A DNA stretch of 64,000 nt from Chlorobium sp. Its GTDB lineage: Bacteria > Bacteroidota > Chlorobiia > Chlorobiales > Chlorobiaceae. Under the pieces are notes generated by a model. That model was given only the letters and a program-made list of their open reading frames with translations. It did no database searches and had not been told where the DNA came from. Numbering within the stretch: position 1 is the stretch's first letter; every line of letters begins with the position of its first letter. This document shows positions 46,600-55,828 of this stretch, piece by piece. The DNA lies in the NCBI GenBank assembly GCA_005862225.1, contig SZXV01000011.1:119120-183119 (forward strand), in the 5' to 3' direction. The translations under genes were made by a program, and so were the position numbers.

Positions 46600-48336
46600 C
46601 TACAGACCTTCTCCCATTCCCATCTGGATATACCCCGAAGGGCAGACCAGTGAACAAAGATGGCATCCGACACATTTGGAATAATTGGTATAGACCACTT
46701 CACCGGGGGGATTATCCCTGAACCGGGTCACTGCTTCCTGGGGACAGAATGAAACGCACTGCTTGCAGTCAAAACAGAGCCCACAGCTCATGCAACGTTC
46801 TGACTCTGCCCTGACCTCTGCTTCAGTCAAAGCAACAAGAAGCTCATCATGGTTACCAACAACATTATCAAGCTCAATGGTCTCTCTCTTTGCCTGTGCA
46901 GAGTGGATAAAGTAAAGAACGTCCTGCTTATGCACCTTGGTTACCTCGCGATATCCCTGCTCAGGAAGAGGCGATCCACTCAGAAATGCGTCAATCGAAA
47001 GCGCCGCCTTGCGTCCATGACCAACTGCTGTGGTAATCAGATCAACCTTAATGGCATCGCCTCCGCCAAAGAGTTTCTCCTTGCCGGGCAGACGGAAATA
47101 TCGGTCTACCTTGAGCCATGGAGAACCGGCGGTCACCTGCTCAAAACCACGCATATCGGCTGTCTGTCCGATAGCAGCAACAATCATGTCGGCCTCAATT
47201 TCAAAAGTTTCTTCGGTGTTTTTATATCTGAAAAATGGAATTGGCGAATTCCAGCCATCCTCACCCTTCACTTTTTTCACCATCCTGGCACAGCGTAATC
47301 CCTTAACACCGTTTTCTCCTCTGATAACTTCCAGACCACCGGTCAAATAATGCATGGTTGTTCCTTCTCTGGCAGCATCATCAAATTCGATCTCGAAGCA
47401 AGCCATTTCATCCTTTGGTACCCCGGCGACCACTGCGGCTTCAGAACCAAGACGGAGCGCAAGACGCGCAACATCCATGGCAACGTTCCCGTCACCTATA
47501 ACCAGTACTTTTTTTCCTATACTGATATCATCACCCTGGACTTCATAATTTCTCAGGAAATCAATGGCGTTCGTTACTCCGGGGATATCAGCAGAACCCG
47601 GTACCGGAAGAGAACGACCAACCTGTGCACCAACACCGATAAAAACAGCGTCGTACTCCTGTTCCAGTTGTTCAAGTGAAATATCAACACCAACCCGGAC
47701 GCCCATCTTCGTCTCCACACCAAGGTTGATAATGCGCTGAATTTCAGTATCAAGAATAGTACGATCAACACGGTAGCCCATGATACCATACAGCACCATG
47801 CCACCCAATTTCTCATTGGCATCATAAATGGTTACGGCGTGACCTTTGCGGCGAAGCTGGTATGCCGCCGAAAGTCCTGCCGGGCCACCTCCGATAACAG
47901 CAACTCTCTTGCCGCTGTCAACCCCTGCTCCGGGCAGTTGCAGGCCGGCTTCAATTCCGTAATTACCAATCGCCTGCTCAACGGCATTAATGGCCACACT
48001 TTCGTCGTGGTACTGGCGATTGCAGGCGTTCTGGCAGGGATGGGGACATATTCGACCCATAACTGCAGGAAACGGATTGGCATCAACGATAGTCTCCCAT
48101 GCGGCTTTCCACGCATTGTCTGATTTGTCGATACCGTTCAACAACCGTTGATAGCCCCGAATGTTCTCCCCTGCCGGACATTCGGCCGAACATGGCGGAA
48201 GCTGGCTGACATACACCGGACACTTGTGACTATGATCTCCAAATGCAACAATTTTATCGGTTCCCGTCATTTCACTGAATGGCGGAAACACATAGGATGT
48301 CGCAAAATCAAGGACTGGATTTGATTCTACCTTCAT
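46600..48336 (-). CDS. dsrL: DsrL, NAD(P)H-linked iron-sulfur flavoprotein
   Basis: 578 aa. The N-terminal cluster domain carries CSAECPAGENIRGY and CPHPCQNACNR. The FAD site is VAVIGGGPAGLSAAYQL and the NAD(P) site is KVLVIGDGNVAMDVARLALRLG. The C-terminal ferredoxin domain has CMSCGLCFDCKQCVSFCP and CVGCHLCSLVCPSGY. It resembles the glutamate-synthase small subunit. In oxidisers DsrL takes electrons from DsrAB and reduces NAD(P). The genes dsrB, dsrL and dsrU are closely spaced (18 and 41 bp). Confidence 0.93.
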   Translation of the reverse strand: MKVESNPVLDFATSYVFPPFSEMTGTDKIVAFGDHSHKCPVYVSQLPPCSAECPAGENIRGYQRLLNGIDKSDNAWKAAWETIVDANPFPAVMGRICPHPCQNACNRQYHDESVAINAVEQAIGNYGIEAGLQLPGAGVDSGKRVAVIGGGPAGLSAAYQLRRKGHAVTIYDANEKLGGMVLYGIMGYRVDRTILDTEIQRIINLGVETKMGVRVGVDISLEQLEQEYDAVFIGVGAQVGRSLPVPGSADIPGVTNAIDFLRNYEVQGDDISIGKKVLVIGDGNVAMDVARLALRLGSEAAVVAGVPKDEMACFEIEFDDAAREGTTMHYLTGGLEVIRGENGVKGLRCARMVKKVKGEDGWNSPIPFFRYKNTEETFEIEADMIVAAIGQTADMRGFEQVTAGSPWLKVDRYFRLPGKEKLFGGGDAIKVDLITTAVGHGRKAALSIDAFLSGSPLPEQGYREVTKVHKQDVLYFIHSAQAKRETIELDNVVGNHDELLVALTEAEVRAESERCMSCGLCFDCKQCVSFCPQEAVTRFRDNPPGEVVYTNYSKCVGCHLCSLVCPSGYIQMGMGEGL

Positions 48337-48354
48337 GAATTATCTCCTGTAAGT

Positions 48355-49434
48355 CTAAAAGCGGACATGAGCAGACTGATTGAACGTGGTTCTTGCATGA
48401 CGGTAGCTGTCAATCATGTCATCATCAAACGTAAGTCCTGTTTCTTCAAAAAATCGCTTCCAACCAATCCGGTTAATCCACTCTCCGACACGTTCCCAGG
48501 GACGCCCACCCGCTTTGTAAGCGGTAAGGATTTTTCCGAGAACATCGGTAACCTCAGGCCATCTTGGCGGATTGTTCGGCAGATTGTGCGCAACAATACT
48601 CATGGTTGATGGCTTGGAACGGGCGTTGCTGTTTTTGCCGCCAACCCAGATGGCAAATTTTGAGTGCTCGGGATGGTTGATCTCCATGGCGGGGCAGGCA
48701 CCGAAACAGGCGCCACAGCAGATACATTTCTCCTCGTCAACCATCAGCGATTTTTTGCCGTTGACCACAGTCGGCCTTATAGCCGCAACAGGGCAACGTG
48801 CAACCGCCTTTGGTAATTCACAGATAGTTGCGAGGTGATCGTGATTGATTCTTGGAGGACGGGTGTGCTTGACAACCACGGCAATATCAGCCTGTCCGCC
48901 ACAGTTGATGGCGCAGCAGGAGGTTGAGAGCCTCACCTTGTTCGGCATCTCCATCCCCCGGAATTCATTGTACAGCGTGTCCATCATCGACTTGACAACG
49001 CCGGAAGCATCAGTCGCCGGAATATCACAATGAAGCCACCCCTGGGTATGTGACACAGAGGAGACACACATCCCTGTTCCACCGACAGGAAAGCCCATCT
49101 CTTCGAGCTCGCGGATCATCGGCTCTACATTTGCTTCGTTGGGAGTCAGAAACTCAACGTTGTTGCGTACCGTGAAGCGAAGATAACCGTCACTGTACTT
49201 GTCGGCAACATCACAAAGCCGTCTGAGCATATCGACCGTGTCCTGACGGGGCGTTCCGGCCCGGACCGTGTAGATGGCATCACCACTGTGTGCCACATGC
49301 TTCAGCACTCCAGGTTTTGGAATCTCGTGATATTTCCACTTCCCGTAGTTCTTTCTTACAACCGGATGCAAGGCCTCTTCGTAGCTGTGAGGCCCCGACT
49401 CAACGGTTTTCCACTTTTTTTCAGGACTGCTCAT
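48355..49434 (-). CDS. dsrB: DsrB, reverse dissimilatory sulfite reductase beta subunit
   Basis: 359 aa. Siroheme-cluster region with LSTSCCAINCGGQADIAVV and the later ARCPVAAIRP, then an inserted ferredoxin domain CICCGACFGACPAMEINHPEHS. The N-terminal block GYLRFTVRNNVEFL and GGTGMCVSSVSHTQGWLHCDIPATDASG are typical. It pairs with DsrA in the alpha2beta2 enzyme that oxidises DsrC-bound sulfur to sulfite in the cytoplasm. dsrA ends 96 bp before it. Confidence 0.95.
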   Translation of the reverse strand: MSSPEKKWKTVESGPHSYEEALHPVVRKNYGKWKYHEIPKPGVLKHVAHSGDAIYTVRAGTPRQDTVDMLRRLCDVADKYSDGYLRFTVRNNVEFLTPNEANVEPMIRELEEMGFPVGGTGMCVSSVSHTQGWLHCDIPATDASGVVKSMMDTLYNEFRGMEMPNKVRLSTSCCAINCGGQADIAVVVKHTRPPRINHDHLATICELPKAVARCPVAAIRPTVVNGKKSLMVDEEKCICCGACFGACPAMEINHPEHSKFAIWVGGKNSNARSKPSTMSIVAHNLPNNPPRWPEVTDVLGKILTAYKAGGRPWERVGEWINRIGWKRFFEETGLTFDDDMIDSYRHARTTFNQSAHVRF

Positions 49435-49530
49435 ATAGTTATTCCTATAAATTTTACCTTTCTCCTGAGGTGTGTTACCACCTCATTGAGAGAGTTGAAT
49501 TCGATCAAGAGAATCTGCCGCTCAACGGGT

Positions 49531-50775
49531 TCAGTACTTTGCCTTGAAATAGGGATTATCACGAGGCCTTGTCACCATATTGATGTTTGCTTCAAGACCG
49601 ACACCCTCAAGGAAGAGCTTCAAACCGACACGTTCAATGGTTTCACCGATACGTTCGTGATCAAGACCGTTGTCATCCCACCAGTCGATAATTCCTTCGA
49701 CCAGTTCGATAAACTCCTCCATATCCTCATCACTCTCCATCTTCATGAATGGCACAATCAGCGAACCCATATTGACACCAACTTTCAGGGTGTTTTTGCC
49801 ACCCATCAGGAGGGAGATTCCCCGCTCCTTGCCGGGAGAAAGCGCCTTCGGCATAACATTCAGGCAGTGCATACAGCGCACACAATCCCTGCTGTCAATA
49901 ACCATCTCACCATCTTTGAGCGATATGGCTTTTGTCGGACAAAGATTGATGACCTGGTTCACAACGGCATCAATACCATTTTTTTCAACCCAGGCCGTCA
50001 CCTCTTCGGGTTCAATCTGGATTGCATCCTTCCATGTGCCTATAACGGCCAGATCGGAACGCATGATGGCATTGGTGCAATCATTTGGACATCCCGAAAA
50101 TTTCAGTTTGATTTTATAGTTCCACTCAGGACGATGAAGCGGCCCGACAAAATGTTTGAGCAGCTTGAGATGAGCCTTGAGATCATCGTAACAGGCATTC
50201 TCGCAACGACCTGGTCCGATACAGGAGACTGCCGTACGCATACCGGCGCCGGCGCCGCCGAGATCCCAGCCTGCCTGGTTGAGCTCATCAAAACACTCCT
50301 GAACTTTATCCTGTTCAATACCTTGCAGCATGATGTCTCCGGTCTGTCCATGCAGGGTAATTATTCCGCTGCCGTACTTTTCCCAGGTATCACAAAGCCC
50401 GCGAAGCATCTCAGTATTGTAGTGAAGTCCCGGTGCCGGCTGAATTCGCATCGTGTGAAATTCAGTCGCTTCCGGAAATTTGTCTTTTATCATTGAATAG
50501 CGCGTGATAACACCGGCGCCATAACCGTCAACCGTTACCAGACCGCCTTTCCAGTACCCCATTTTGGTATTGTAGGAGTACTCAAGCTGATCCATAACCC
50601 CACGCAACATGGGCTTTTCCGTTCTTTCGGCAAGTTCCTTGAACCCGGAAATAAAACTTGGCCATGGGCCTTTTTCCAGTTCATCAAGCATAGGGGTAGG
50701 ATTCAGGAACTTTCCGTTCCCACCATCCTTGCCGTGTATTACTTCATCTGAAGCTGCCTTTTGAGCGCCTTCCAT
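49531..50775 (-). CDS. dsrA: DsrA, reverse dissimilatory sulfite reductase alpha subunit
   Basis: 414 aa. The siroheme-4Fe4S ligands are in AVSCIGPGRCENACYD and FSGCPNDCTNAIMRSDLAVIG. A ferredoxin insertion follows, LCPTKAISLKDGEMVI and DCVRCMHCLNVMPKAL. The opening LEKGPWPSFISGFKELAER is typical. The active siroheme sits in this subunit's interface with DsrB. A GGAGG site precedes the ATG. The gene follows dsrC by 55 bp. Confidence 0.96.
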   Translation of the reverse strand: MEGAQKAASDEVIHGKDGGNGKFLNPTPMLDELEKGPWPSFISGFKELAERTEKPMLRGVMDQLEYSYNTKMGYWKGGLVTVDGYGAGVITRYSMIKDKFPEATEFHTMRIQPAPGLHYNTEMLRGLCDTWEKYGSGIITLHGQTGDIMLQGIEQDKVQECFDELNQAGWDLGGAGAGMRTAVSCIGPGRCENACYDDLKAHLKLLKHFVGPLHRPEWNYKIKLKFSGCPNDCTNAIMRSDLAVIGTWKDAIQIEPEEVTAWVEKNGIDAVVNQVINLCPTKAISLKDGEMVIDSRDCVRCMHCLNVMPKALSPGKERGISLLMGGKNTLKVGVNMGSLIVPFMKMESDEDMEEFIELVEGIIDWWDDNGLDHERIGETIERVGLKLFLEGVGLEANINMVTRPRDNPYFKAKY

Positions 50776-50830
50776 TATGACCTCCTTTGATTCACAGTAA
50801 AATTGGGATCAGCAAACCTCTTTCAATCCA

Positions 50831-51166
50831 TTAAACGCAACCCGTAGGTTTTGGCAGTCCCGCAATTTTACAGGCCTGTAAACCTGGCCCTTTTGGAAAA
50901 AGCCCATACAGAAATTCGGATGCCGCTTTTTTATCCATGCCCTTCTCGGTGGCAATAGCCTTGGTCAGTACCTTTACGGCTGGAGCAATCTGATATTCAT
51001 CATAATATCCTCTGAGAAAATTGACCATATCCCAATGCTCCTGAGTCATTTCGATCTCCTCTCCCTCTGCCAACACCTTCGCAATATCCTCTGTCCAGTC
51101 TTCAAGATTAACGAGATATCCATTCTCATCAGTTTCAGCACGGACACCATTGACTTCAATTGCCAT
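50831..51166 (-). CDS. dsrC: DsrC, sulfur-carrier protein
   Basis: 111 aa. The flexible C-terminal arm carries both functional cysteines: C99 in QACKIAG and the penultimate C110 in PTGCV, 11 residues apart as in true DsrC proteins (not the single-Cys TusE). The body has the family text LVNLEDWTEDIAKVLAEGEEIEMT. DsrC accepts sulfur from DsrEFH, presents it to DsrAB and is recycled by DsrMKJOP. A 218-bp spacer upstream probably holds the promoter for the main dsr transcript. Confidence 0.96.
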   Translation of the reverse strand: MAIEVNGVRAETDENGYLVNLEDWTEDIAKVLAEGEEIEMTQEHWDMVNFLRGYYDEYQIAPAVKVLTKAIATEKGMDKKAASEFLYGLFPKGPGLQACKIAGLPKPTGCV

Positions 51167-51384
51167 AATTTGCTCCTTTAGTTAAGATCAAAGATTATAT
51201 GAGGTAAAAAAATTTTCCCGCTTCATAATGACATGCCTGCAAGAAGAACCTGTATCGGTAAAAAGCAGAAAATCTGCCTACCGGGAAACAAACAAATTAT
51301 ACAGTTATGTAATTAACAACTTATGCTTGATTTTTCAAATTCTGAAAAAAAATATTTCACTTTTTGCCCCTCTTAACCCCACCA

Positions 51385-52788
51385 TCAGCGATATTTTTTT
51401 CTTTCAGCACTGAAGTTTTCAGCCAGAGCGACAAACGTTTCAGCCCAATCTGGATTTCCGACAACATGCAGATGCGCAAATGAGGCAAACAGGTTCCGGT
51501 AAAGCACTCCGTCACTTCGTCCGGTGATGCCATGTCCCCTGATCACCTCAAACTGCCAGGCAGATTGCGGCAACGGCTCCATCGGCCTGGAATAATGAAA
51601 CTCGTGCGCCCTGACCCTGACATTTTTTCGAAACCAGGGCGAATCGGTTGTGCTTTTGAGATCAAGGTATCCATGCCCGACTGGAGTATCACCAAATCCG
51701 ATATCAAAAGGGAGAATACCGGCAAGCGCATATTTTTTGCCTTCGCAGACTGCACTCCGACAAAGATAGATAAGCCCTCCGCACTCCGCATAAACCGGCA
51801 TACCAGCATCCACGCTTTCACGAACCGCCTGCAAAAGCTCCCTGTTTGAACTCAGCAGTTCAAAGAACGATTCCGGAAATCCTCCACCCAGATAGAGTGC
51901 ATCAACATCAGGCAGGGAGTGTTCCTGCAATGAGTTGATAGAGACAAGCTCTGCACCATTATTCTGTAATGCGATCAAGTTTTCGGGATAGTAAAAACAG
52001 AACGCCGCATCTTTAAAAACGCCAATTGTTGCCCGTCCCTTGATGATCGTTTTCTTGCTCTCTTTCGGCTGCACCTGCATTGGCGGTGCCTGAAAACAGA
52101 GCAAGCGGATAGCCTCCACATCACAATACCGTGCAACCCGTTCTGCCGCAGCCTGAATAAATTTTCCTGCCTCAGCAGTTTCAGCCACGGTTGTCAGTCC
52201 AAGATGACGCTCAGGAATCACCAGCTCAGGATCATAGGGAATTGCGCCAAGCACCGGCACCTTGCAATAAGACTCAATTGCCTTTTTCTGCTTTTCTGCC
52301 TGCCTTGAGCTTTTGACCTGATTTAAAATCACGCCCTTAATATTGGCATTCGGGGGCATCGCCTGCATACCCATAACCAGCGCTGCAATTCCCCTGTTTG
52401 TTTTTCTGGCATCAACAACGAGTAACACCGGAGCTTCAAGCAGCACTGCCAGAGCCGCGCTACTGTCAGAGCCATCCAGAGAGAGTCCGTCATGCAAGCC
52501 ATGATTGCCTTCAATCAGTGCGATACTGTTGTCGTCAATACCGGTGTGTGACGTAAACGACTCAAGGCACAGCTCTCGCCCCATAAGGTAAGGATCAAGA
52601 TTCCAGCACTCGCCTCCACTGGCCGCCCTGTGCCACATAGGATCGATATAGTCCGGCCCTTTCTTGAAACTTCTTACTGCCACTCCCTGAGAGGCAAAAC
52701 AAGAGAGCAGTCCAAGGCTCACCATTGTCTTGCCTGCACTCTTGTGAGCAGCAGATATCATCAGACGGGGCAATTGAACCAAATCCAT
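51385..52788 (-). CDS. dsrN: DsrN, CbiA/CobB-like siroheme amidase
   Basis: 467 aa, cobyrinic acid a,c-diamide synthase family. The N-terminal P-loop region is RLMISAAHKSAGKTMVSLGLL, with GPDYIDPMWH. The C-terminal glutaminase domain has DALYLGGGFPE and the nucleophile cysteine in VYAECGGLIYL. In dsr clusters this protein is thought to amidate siroheme to the siroamide used by DsrAB; a cobalamin role is possible but no cob genes are nearby. It is followed by a 218-bp gap before dsrC. Confidence 0.9.
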   Translation of the reverse strand: MDLVQLPRLMISAAHKSAGKTMVSLGLLSCFASQGVAVRSFKKGPDYIDPMWHRAASGGECWNLDPYLMGRELCLESFTSHTGIDDNSIALIEGNHGLHDGLSLDGSDSSAALAVLLEAPVLLVVDARKTNRGIAALVMGMQAMPPNANIKGVILNQVKSSRQAEKQKKAIESYCKVPVLGAIPYDPELVIPERHLGLTTVAETAEAGKFIQAAAERVARYCDVEAIRLLCFQAPPMQVQPKESKKTIIKGRATIGVFKDAAFCFYYPENLIALQNNGAELVSINSLQEHSLPDVDALYLGGGFPESFFELLSSNRELLQAVRESVDAGMPVYAECGGLIYLCRSAVCEGKKYALAGILPFDIGFGDTPVGHGYLDLKSTTDSPWFRKNVRVRAHEFHYSRPMEPLPQSAWQFEVIRGHGITGRSDGVLYRNLFASFAHLHVVGNPDWAETFVALAENFSAERKKYR

Positions 52789-52861
52789 TACATCTCCGAC
52801 CTTACCTCCCCAAAAAGAGGACTGTTGTTAATCGCCAGCGTGCACAAGAAAAAAGAAACCC

Positions 52862-53098
52862 TTACTTCTTTTTGATAAAGAAGGTATGAACACTCCCCTC
52901 TTCGGTATGAGCAACAACCTCATGACCAGTACGTTTTGCCCACGAAGCCATATCATTCACGGAACCAGGGTCAGTTGCCGTCATCTTCAGGATATCGCCA
53001 CTGTTCAGGGAATCAATCGCTTTTTTAGTCTTCAGAATCGGTAAAGGACAATTCAGGCCTTCACAATTCAGTTCCATATTGCTCACCATTTCACTCAT
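52862..53098 (-). CDS. tusA: TusA sulfur-carrier protein
   Basis: 78 aa from the ATG at 53098, with GAGGGTG just upstream. The core CEGLNCPLPILKTKKAI holds the active cysteine in the C-P-x-P motif. It carries cytoplasmic persulfide sulfur from the rhodanese and DsrE2 toward DsrEFH. The set dsrE2-rhd-tusA placed before dsr genes is known in sulfur oxidisers. Confidence 0.93.
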   Translation of the reverse strand: MSEMVSNMELNCEGLNCPLPILKTKKAIDSLNSGDILKMTATDPGSVNDMASWAKRTGHEVVAHTEEGSVHTFFIKKK

Positions 53099-53152
53099 AA
53101 ACACCCTCTTGATTATAATATTATGATACTTCTTTAAACTGGTAACCTTTTG

Positions 53153-53620
53153 CTACACTTTCGGAGCCTTTTGATCATGACGCAGCTTTACCGTAAAATA
53201 ATCATCAGCAACTTCAGGCTCAACAAGGCTTCCGGCACTGTTCCAGAGCTGTTCTTCATAATCGTTCCATCCCCTCAAGCCTGTCCGAAGAGAAACCGCC
53301 TGTTCATAGCCAAGCAACTGCATCGTCCTGACGGCAAGAGCACTGCGATGACCGGAACGGCAAACCACTACTATGTCACGCTTTCTGGCTTTCACCAGCT
53401 CAGAAACCGTCTCCTCATAATCCCATTCACACGCTGATTCAAGAATCCCGCGTGGAACGTTGATTGATCCACTGATATGCAGAGTGTCAAATTCGTACGG
53501 CTCACGGACATCAAGAATCAGGATATCATGCTTCTCCGCCATAAGCGCAACAAGATCCCATGGCATTATCTCTTTAATATCAGGCAGACATTGCTGAACA
53601 AGTTCTCTATAACTCACCAT
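53153..53620 (-). CDS. rhodanese-like sulfurtransferase
   Basis: 156 aa from the ATG at 53620; a TTG at 53668 would give 171 aa, and neither has a strong ribosome site. Single rhodanese domain: MPWDLVALMAEKHD, LILDVREPYEFDTLHISGSINVPRG, the active cysteine in VVVCRSGHRSALAVRTMQLLG, and GLRGWNDY. It should hand persulfide sulfur to its neighbour TusA. Confidence 0.9.
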   Translation of the reverse strand: MVSYRELVQQCLPDIKEIMPWDLVALMAEKHDILILDVREPYEFDTLHISGSINVPRGILESACEWDYEETVSELVKARKRDIVVVCRSGHRSALAVRTMQLLGYEQAVSLRTGLRGWNDYEEQLWNSAGSLVEPEVADDYFTVKLRHDQKAPKV

Positions 53621-53703
53621 AGTCTGATAGTTTGTTGTTACCGCTTCCTTGCCCCTGCAGAGCCCCAAAATCGAGCGCCATCAAGAAATACCATCTCTCT
53701 TTA

Positions 53704-54213
53704 TCAGATAAACAGTGAGATATCAGCATCCGCCGCATATTCAAGAAAGGTTGCCGCGCCACCATATTCAACTCCATCAATGAACTCTTCCTTCTCAAAA
53801 CCAAAAACCTCCATGGTCATCTGGCAGGCAATGAAACGGACACCAAACTCCTGGCACATGCTCCGGAGTTGTTCAATGGTGGCAACTCCCTTCTGTTTGA
53901 ACGTCTCCTTCATCATCATGGTTGCCATAGAATCGAAACCGGGCATGTTCCCTGAAATAACGTTTGGAATCTGCCAGTTAATCGACTTGAAATCCTTGTT
54001 TCCAAAAGGCATTTTCATGGGCATTGCCGGGTTACTGTGAGGAGAGACTTTTGCGTCAATCTCCTTTTTCAGTAATGGCAAACCATAAAATGTAAAGAAA
54101 ATGACCGCCTCCATATCCATGGCAGCGGCAGTTGATGCAAGAATAAACGGAGGGTATCCCCAATCGAGTGTCCCCTGTGATGCGATGATTGCGAGTTTTT
54201 TGGTATCCGACAT
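53704..54213 (-). CDS. dsrE2: DsrE2-like sulfur-transfer protein
   Basis: 169 aa, DsrE/F-like fold. It opens KLAIIASQGTLDWGYPPFILAST and has the conserved cysteine block FIACQMTMEVFGF, with another cysteine in SMCQEFG. A hydrophobic middle (AVIFFTFYGLPLL) fits a membrane-associated DsrE2. It works with rhodanese and TusA to feed sulfur into the Dsr pathway. Spacing to the rhodanese gene is about 80 bp. Confidence 0.88.
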   Translation of the reverse strand: MSDTKKLAIIASQGTLDWGYPPFILASTAAAMDMEAVIFFTFYGLPLLKKEIDAKVSPHSNPAMPMKMPFGNKDFKSINWQIPNVISGNMPGFDSMATMMMKETFKQKGVATIEQLRSMCQEFGVRFIACQMTMEVFGFEKEEFIDGVEYGGAATFLEYAADADISLFI

Positions 54214-54351
54214 GGTTAGAATCCTCTATGACGCCTTCCTGAAAAAGGAAGTCCTGTTATAAAAATTGTCGCAGCCACGCAGAGAGAATGAGGCAGCTTA
54301 AAAAAACTATATAACTATTTAATTATAAAATTAATCAATAAAAAACAAAAC

Positions 54352-54777
54352 TTAGTGAATAACCCCGCTTGCGGCAACCAGAAGCACCACTACCTGTAAT
54401 ACAGCAATTGTGGTGTAAAGGTAATTTTTCTCACGATAAAAGGTTACGCTTGCAAATACGAGACAGACAACTGTCGCCATAGCGAGATAATAGATCGACA
54501 AATAACTGACAACATCCCCCTTGAACAGTGCGGCAGGGCTGCTTATAATCGACCATCCTGCCGGGGTATGAAGTTTTTGCTGCATTTCAGATGCCTTGAG
54601 GTGCCAGTTCCCGGCAATGGCATCAATCGGTACGGAAAGTGGAAGCAACTGCAAAACATAAACAAGATAGCCTATAGCCAAAAAAGCCATTCCAACATGG
54701 GAGACCATTTCAAGTACACGGGCATAGACCAGTTGCACCTTGTCAATACTCTCTGATTTTTTCTCTTTATCGCTCAT
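54352..54777 (-). CDS. small membrane protein paired with the TauE/SafE transporter (DUF1634-like)
   Basis: 141 aa. Three hydrophobic segments at about 27-50, 85-110 and 118-140. Its start overlaps the transporter stop by 4 bp (ATGA), so the two are made together. DUF1634 proteins often follow TauE/SafE genes; the resemblance is by plan and place, not by a strong motif. The function is unknown, perhaps an accessory subunit of the exporter. Confidence 0.65.
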   Translation of the reverse strand: MSDKEKKSESIDKVQLVYARVLEMVSHVGMAFLAIGYLVYVLQLLPLSVPIDAIAGNWHLKASEMQQKLHTPAGWSIISSPAALFKGDVVSYLSIYYLAMATVVCLVFASVTFYREKNYLYTTIAVLQVVVLLVAASGVIH

Positions 54778-55730
54778 ATCCCCAAACCTTTTAAAAATGA
54801 CCGTAAGCCAGCCACAACCAGCATGATAATGACAACAAGTCGCACTGACCGGGTATTAACCTTTGTAAGCAGTTTCGCTCCGATTTTTGAACCAAGCATA
54901 ATTCCGCCAATTGCCGGAACTGCTATGAGAGGCACGACAGCTCCCTTAAAGATGTAAACCCAAGCTGCCGCTGCACCATTAATGGAGAGAACAAGTCCGC
55001 TTGTCGCAACGGCCACTTTCAGCGGAACCCCCATAAGCATGTTAAAAACAGGAACGTTTGCCCAGCCTGCACCCATACCAAACATTCCGCCGATAAAGCC
55101 GATGATCATAAACAAAAAGAGGCCGAGGGGGGTACGGTGGATCTGCCATGACACATCGCTTTTGGTCGATTCTTCATAGTAGATTCCCGATATTTGCAAC
55201 ATTTGTGAGAGTGCATCGGGCTTTTTTAAATCTGGTGTACCGTATGCCCGTGACTTCATCATAAGCGCAGCGATAAACATGATGGCCACTCCAAGGAGGA
55301 GCTGCACGACATTCGCCGGCATGGCAAGTCCGGCCAGTGCTCCTGCGATTGAACTTATAGAACCGACCAGCGCCATCGGAAGACCAAGCTTCAGATCAGC
55401 GAGACCTTTTCTCATAAGTGGAGCGCCTGCAGAAAGTGCACCAGAGAGCGCAACAAGCAATCCGGCCCCACGAATAAAATCAAGATGAAAAGGAAAAAAT
55501 CCACTGACAATGGGAACAAACAGTACTCCTCCACCGACACCGGCAAGCACGGAAAAAATTCCAAGAATAAATGAAAATGCAAACAAAAGTATCATCCACA
55601 CCCACCATGCCGTTGGTTCAGCGACATGAGGCTGTATCGCATAACCGATGTTTGGACTGATAAAGAGAAAAGCCAATACGCCACTCGCGGCAGCACAGCT
55701 CACCAATATCTTTCTCGCTGCTGAATTCAT
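54774..55730 (-). CDS. TauE/SafE-family anion exporter, probably for sulfite
   Basis: 318 aa, about eight membrane segments. The family repeats are GVGGGVLFVPIVSGFFPF near residue 65 and GGMFGMGAGWANVPVFNMLMGVPLKVAVATSGLVLS near 215, the paired G-x-G-x-G loops typical of TauE/SafE. Sulfite made by DsrAB or left unused by the molybdoenzyme would be the natural cargo in this setting. It lies between the Soe-like operon and the sulfur-relay genes. Confidence 0.85.
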   Translation of the reverse strand: MNSAARKILVSCAAASGVLAFLFISPNIGYAIQPHVAEPTAWWVWMILLFAFSFILGIFSVLAGVGGGVLFVPIVSGFFPFHLDFIRGAGLLVALSGALSAGAPLMRKGLADLKLGLPMALVGSISSIAGALAGLAMPANVVQLLLGVAIMFIAALMMKSRAYGTPDLKKPDALSQMLQISGIYYEESTKSDVSWQIHRTPLGLFLFMIIGFIGGMFGMGAGWANVPVFNMLMGVPLKVAVATSGLVLSINGAAAAWVYIFKGAVVPLIAVPAIGGIMLGSKIGAKLLTKVNTRSVRLVVIIMLVVAGLRSFLKGLGI

Positions 55731-55828
55731 GATTTATTTCACAGAAAAATGGGGCGTATACCAAGCTGTTTTCGGAAGAGCCTGAAGTGTAAAGCAGGAA
55801 CGCTCAACACCCCAGGCAGCAACATTAT

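Noticed and set aside
49288..50496. 402-codon plus-strand frame
   Set aside because: Antisense to dsrA and the start of dsrB, whose signatures are complete; no family text in the plus frame.
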